Part shown: in pieces, positions 61,738 through 64,000 of the stretch | Position numbering within the stretch: the stretch's first letter is position 1 | How the letters are laid out: each line of letters starts with the position of its first letter | Origin: Marinifilum fragile JCM 15579 | GTDB taxonomy: Bacteria > Bacteroidota > Bacteroidia > Bacteroidales > Marinifilaceae | Reading direction: 5' to 3' | Length of the DNA: 64,000 nucleotides | Assembly: GCF_001310955.1 (NCBI RefSeq) | Contig: NZ_BAZX01000006.1 | Coordinates: forward strand, 1 to 64,000 | Made by a program: the position numbers and the translations under genes | Notes under the pieces: model-generated | Databases searched by the model: none | What the model saw: the letters and a program-made list of their open reading frames with translations, nothing else | Told to the model about the DNA's origin: nothing

Positions 61738-64000
61738 ATGAGATTGATAAAATACATATTGGCTCTGGTTTTTGCCTGTTTGCTGTTTACCCCTACAAAT
61801 GCAAAGAGTAAGGAGATTCGTTTTCAAAAGCTTACAACTTCTGATGGTTTGCATTCAAACGTTGTGCACTCCATGCTTCAAGATTCGAAAGGATTGATAT
61901 GGCTTGGCACCAAAGAGGGGCTGAACCGTTTTGATGGTTATCAGATTGTCAATTTCCCCTTGCCTCAGGGTCCTTTTGATAAGGTTGCGGATCAAAGAAT
62001 CAATGCTCTCATAGAGGATATGGATCAGAATATTTGGATGGCTACCCAAATTGGGGTGGTTTTTCTGAATAGGGAATCGGGGAAGATGAAATACTATTTG
62101 ATGCCCTATGAAGTAAATAAAGCACAAAGCCTCTATGTGAATGATTTGGCCGTTTCAGCAAGCAATGAAATATGGGCGGGTACCCGTAATGGATTGTTTA
62201 AATTCAATAAAGAACAAGATCTGTTTGAACAATATGAGCACTTTCCTTTTAATAGTGAAACGGTAAGTTACTCGAAAGGAGAGCGCTTAATCAATGATTT
62301 GTGTTTCGATAAGAAAGGACACCTGTGGATTGGTACGGCAGGAAATGGAATTACGGTTTTAGACATAAAGAAGAAAAAGAAACAATACTTTTCTCGATCC
62401 AAAAAAAGAAAAGAGGGGGGACTGATTTCTAACTATATAGAGGATTTGTTTAAGGATAGTGAAGGCAAAATGTGGATTGCTACAGCAGGAGGTTTGAACC
62501 TATTTCAGGATGAAAATGAGAGTTTTGTTACTTATCGTCATTCGGAAGGAAATAAGTATAGTTTATCTGACAATTACATCACTGCCATTAATGATGATGG
62601 AAAAGGAAATCTTTGGATCGGAACCAAAAAGGGATTGAATTTCTTTGATAGAAAGGAGGAAAGATTCTACAATTACCAGCATCACCCCCTATTAAAAAAG
62701 AGTATCTCAAGCAATAACATTCTGGCTGTTATAAGTGAGAGATCTGGAAGTTTTTGGGTAGGAACCATGCAAGGAGTCAATCATTTTTCGCCTAATAGCC
62801 TGCCTTTTGAATTGTATCAGAATATTCCACAAAATAAACATTCTTTACCTGACAACACCTTGCGTGCAGTTGTTTCAGATAAACTGGGTAATGTTTGGGT
62901 TGGCATGATGAGGGATGGCATAAGCCATTTTGATCCGGTTAAAAAAGAATTTAAGCCAGCCAAAGTTAGCGAAGCTACCAAGAGGAAGATAAAACACAAG
63001 ACGGTTAGAACGGCTTATGTAGATAGCAAAGGGCTGGTATTCTTCGGTACGGATGCAGGAGTGTTAAAATATAATGTGAAAGGTAAGGTGTTTGAAAACT
63101 TTACGGCAAATGGAAAACTGATTTTTCAGAAGAGTGTATTTGAGATTCTGGAGGATGACGAAGGGAACTACTGGTTTTCCGAACTGGATAAGGGAATCTG
63201 GAAATGGAATCCAAAAAAGGGAAGTGTAGAGCTTCTGAACAAGGAGCAAAATGATCTGACTAATCAAAATGTAAAAGTGATCTCGCAGGTGACCAATGGT
63301 GACATCTGGGTTTCATGCCATATGGGAGGTCTCTGTCGATTAAAAAGAGGAGAGAGCAGATTTCAAAGCTATAGAGCCTCAAATCAGAAAGGAAGTTTGT
63401 CGAGCAATAGGGTCTATGATATCTATCAGGACAGCAAAGGTAGCTTGTGGATAGCTACCAGCAATGGACTTAACCTCTACAACGAAAAAGAGGACATATT
63501 TACTTCTTTAGATGAGAAGGACGGACTACCCGGAAACGTGGTCTTGAGTATACTGGAAGATGAAAAGAACCGTTTGTGGCTTGGCACCAATAAAGGATTA
63601 AGCTGCTTTGATGTGAAGAAAAAGCAGTTTGCCAATTTTTATCAGGAAGATGGCTTACAAGGGAATATTTTTGAATACAAGGTGGCTTGCATTGATACCA
63701 GCGGACAAATGTATTTTGGAGGAAATAATGGCTTGAACTCCTTTTACCCTTCTGATTTTAAAATGAATTCCTTTACCCCGGAGGCTCAGTTTGTCTCTTA
63801 TTCAAACTCAGGGGAATCAGGAGATGTGTTTCAGCAGAAAGTTGAATTGTATCATACCGATCAGAACTTAAGTGTTACGGTATCTGCCATGTCTTATTGG
63901 GAACCTGAAAAAAACAGAATTCGCTACCGTATTTCCACATTAGATACCACATGGACGCTTTTGCCTTTGGGAGAACATAGAATTGTGGTACCCAAACTGC
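61738..64000 (+). CDS. Second hybrid two-component regulator (partial, runs off the window)
   Basis: An open frame from ATG at 61738 to the last base has a signal peptide (MRLIKYILALVFACLLF, then TPTNAKS) and a series of Reg_prop blades (LIWLGTKEGLNRFDGY, IWAGTRNGLFKFNKE, LWIGTAGNGITVL, FWVGTMQGVNHF, LWLGTNKGLSCFD). It ends in the beginning of the Y_Y_Y domain (near NRIRYRISTLDTTWTLL). It matches the sensor part of an HTCS like that at 43029. The kinase, receiver and AraC parts lie outside. No stop occurs in 754 codons. It probably controls genes beyond the window. Confidence 0.88.
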   Translation, partial: MRLIKYILALVFACLLFTPTNAKSKEIRFQKLTTSDGLHSNVVHSMLQDSKGLIWLGTKEGLNRFDGYQIVNFPLPQGPFDKVADQRINALIEDMDQNIWMATQIGVVFLNRESGKMKYYLMPYEVNKAQSLYVNDLAVSASNEIWAGTRNGLFKFNKEQDLFEQYEHFPFNSETVSYSKGERLINDLCFDKKGHLWIGTAGNGITVLDIKKKKKQYFSRSKKRKEGGLISNYIEDLFKDSEGKMWIATAGGLNLFQDENESFVTYRHSEGNKYSLSDNYITAINDDGKGNLWIGTKKGLNFFDRKEERFYNYQHHPLLKKSISSNNILAVISERSGSFWVGTMQGVNHFSPNSLPFELYQNIPQNKHSLPDNTLRAVVSDKLGNVWVGMMRDGISHFDPVKKEFKPAKVSEATKRKIKHKTVRTAYVDSKGLVFFGTDAGVLKYNVKGKVFENFTANGKLIFQKSVFEILEDDEGNYWFSELDKGIWKWNPKKGSVELLNKEQNDLTNQNVKVISQVTNGDIWVSCHMGGLCRLKRGESRFQSYRASNQKGSLSSNRVYDIYQDSKGSLWIATSNGLNLYNEKEDIFTSLDEKDGLPGNVVLSILEDEKNRLWLGTNKGLSCFDVKKKQFANFYQEDGLQGNIFEYKVACIDTSGQMYFGGNNGLNSFYPSDFKMNSFTPEAQFVSYSNSGESGDVFQQKVELYHTDQNLSVTVSAMSYWEPEKNRIRYRISTLDTTWTLLPLGEHRIVVPKL

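Noticed and set aside
1-64000. CRISPR array
   Set aside because: No series of equal-length direct repeats with regular spacers was seen; the short repeats present are palindromic or cassette-bounding.

Overview
The window is chromosomal DNA of a Bacteroidota bacterium, most likely a marine or sediment Bacteroidales/Marinilabiliales-type anaerobe. This rests on three SusC/SusD pairs, two hybrid two-component regulators, a FecI/FecR-type sigma/anti-sigma pair, Bacteroidota-only families (DUF4421, DUF6266, GldM C-domain, DUF4861), AT-rich intergenic DNA and few recognisable Shine-Dalgarno sequences. The genus placement is inference.

Positions 1-24000 are accessory DNA with a few housekeeping genes. 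After a FUSC/YccS-type membrane protein and a double ABM-domain protein come two arrays of gene cassettes (about 3538-5750 and 7864-11584). Each cassette begins with its own 9-10 base GTT... sequence and ends, after its gene, with the reverse complement ...AAC. An imperfect palindrome of 120-200 bp then leads to the GTT of the next cassette. That is the layout of integron cassettes with attC sites. Just upstream of the second array lies the last 36 codons of a tyrosine recombinase, including the LGH and YTHV boxes. The cassettes carry a DUF4238 protein, a probable beta-propeller protein, a secreted/membrane pair and two PD-(D/E)XK-type nuclease-like proteins. From 11.8 to 24 kb follow a DUF4421 barrel, a broken alpha-2-macroglobulin gene, a YegP-like protein with a small zinc ribbon, a UDG-like protein, unknown genes, a KAS III-like enzyme, a NYN-LOTUS protein, a stand-alone GldM C-domain lipoprotein, a small membrane protein with DUF6266, and tRNA-Ser(GGA). 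Many palindromic or dispersed repeats lie among these genes.

Positions 24155-34944 hold a RluA-type pseudouridine synthase, then an ECF sigma factor, a FecR anti-sigma factor, a SusC with an N-terminal STN domain, a SusD and a thioredoxin-fold protein. This is a sigma/anti-sigma controlled uptake locus with no enzyme for a glycan in view.

Positions 35192-61440 form a uronate-utilisation locus. A divergent LacI-type regulator faces kduI and kduD, followed by a DUF4861 lipoprotein, a PfkB kinase (KDG kinase), KDPG aldolase and a hexuronate-type MFS carrier. A hybrid two-component regulator, two SusC/SusD pairs with two related surface proteins between them, and a GH88 unsaturated glucuronyl hydrolase complete it. 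Together these would import unsaturated-uronate-tipped oligosaccharides, release the 4-deoxy-uronate, and take it through KduI, KduD, kinase and aldolase to pyruvate and glyceraldehyde-3-phosphate. No polysaccharide lyase is in the window; a second hybrid regulator starts at 61738 and runs off the end, so the locus probably continues.
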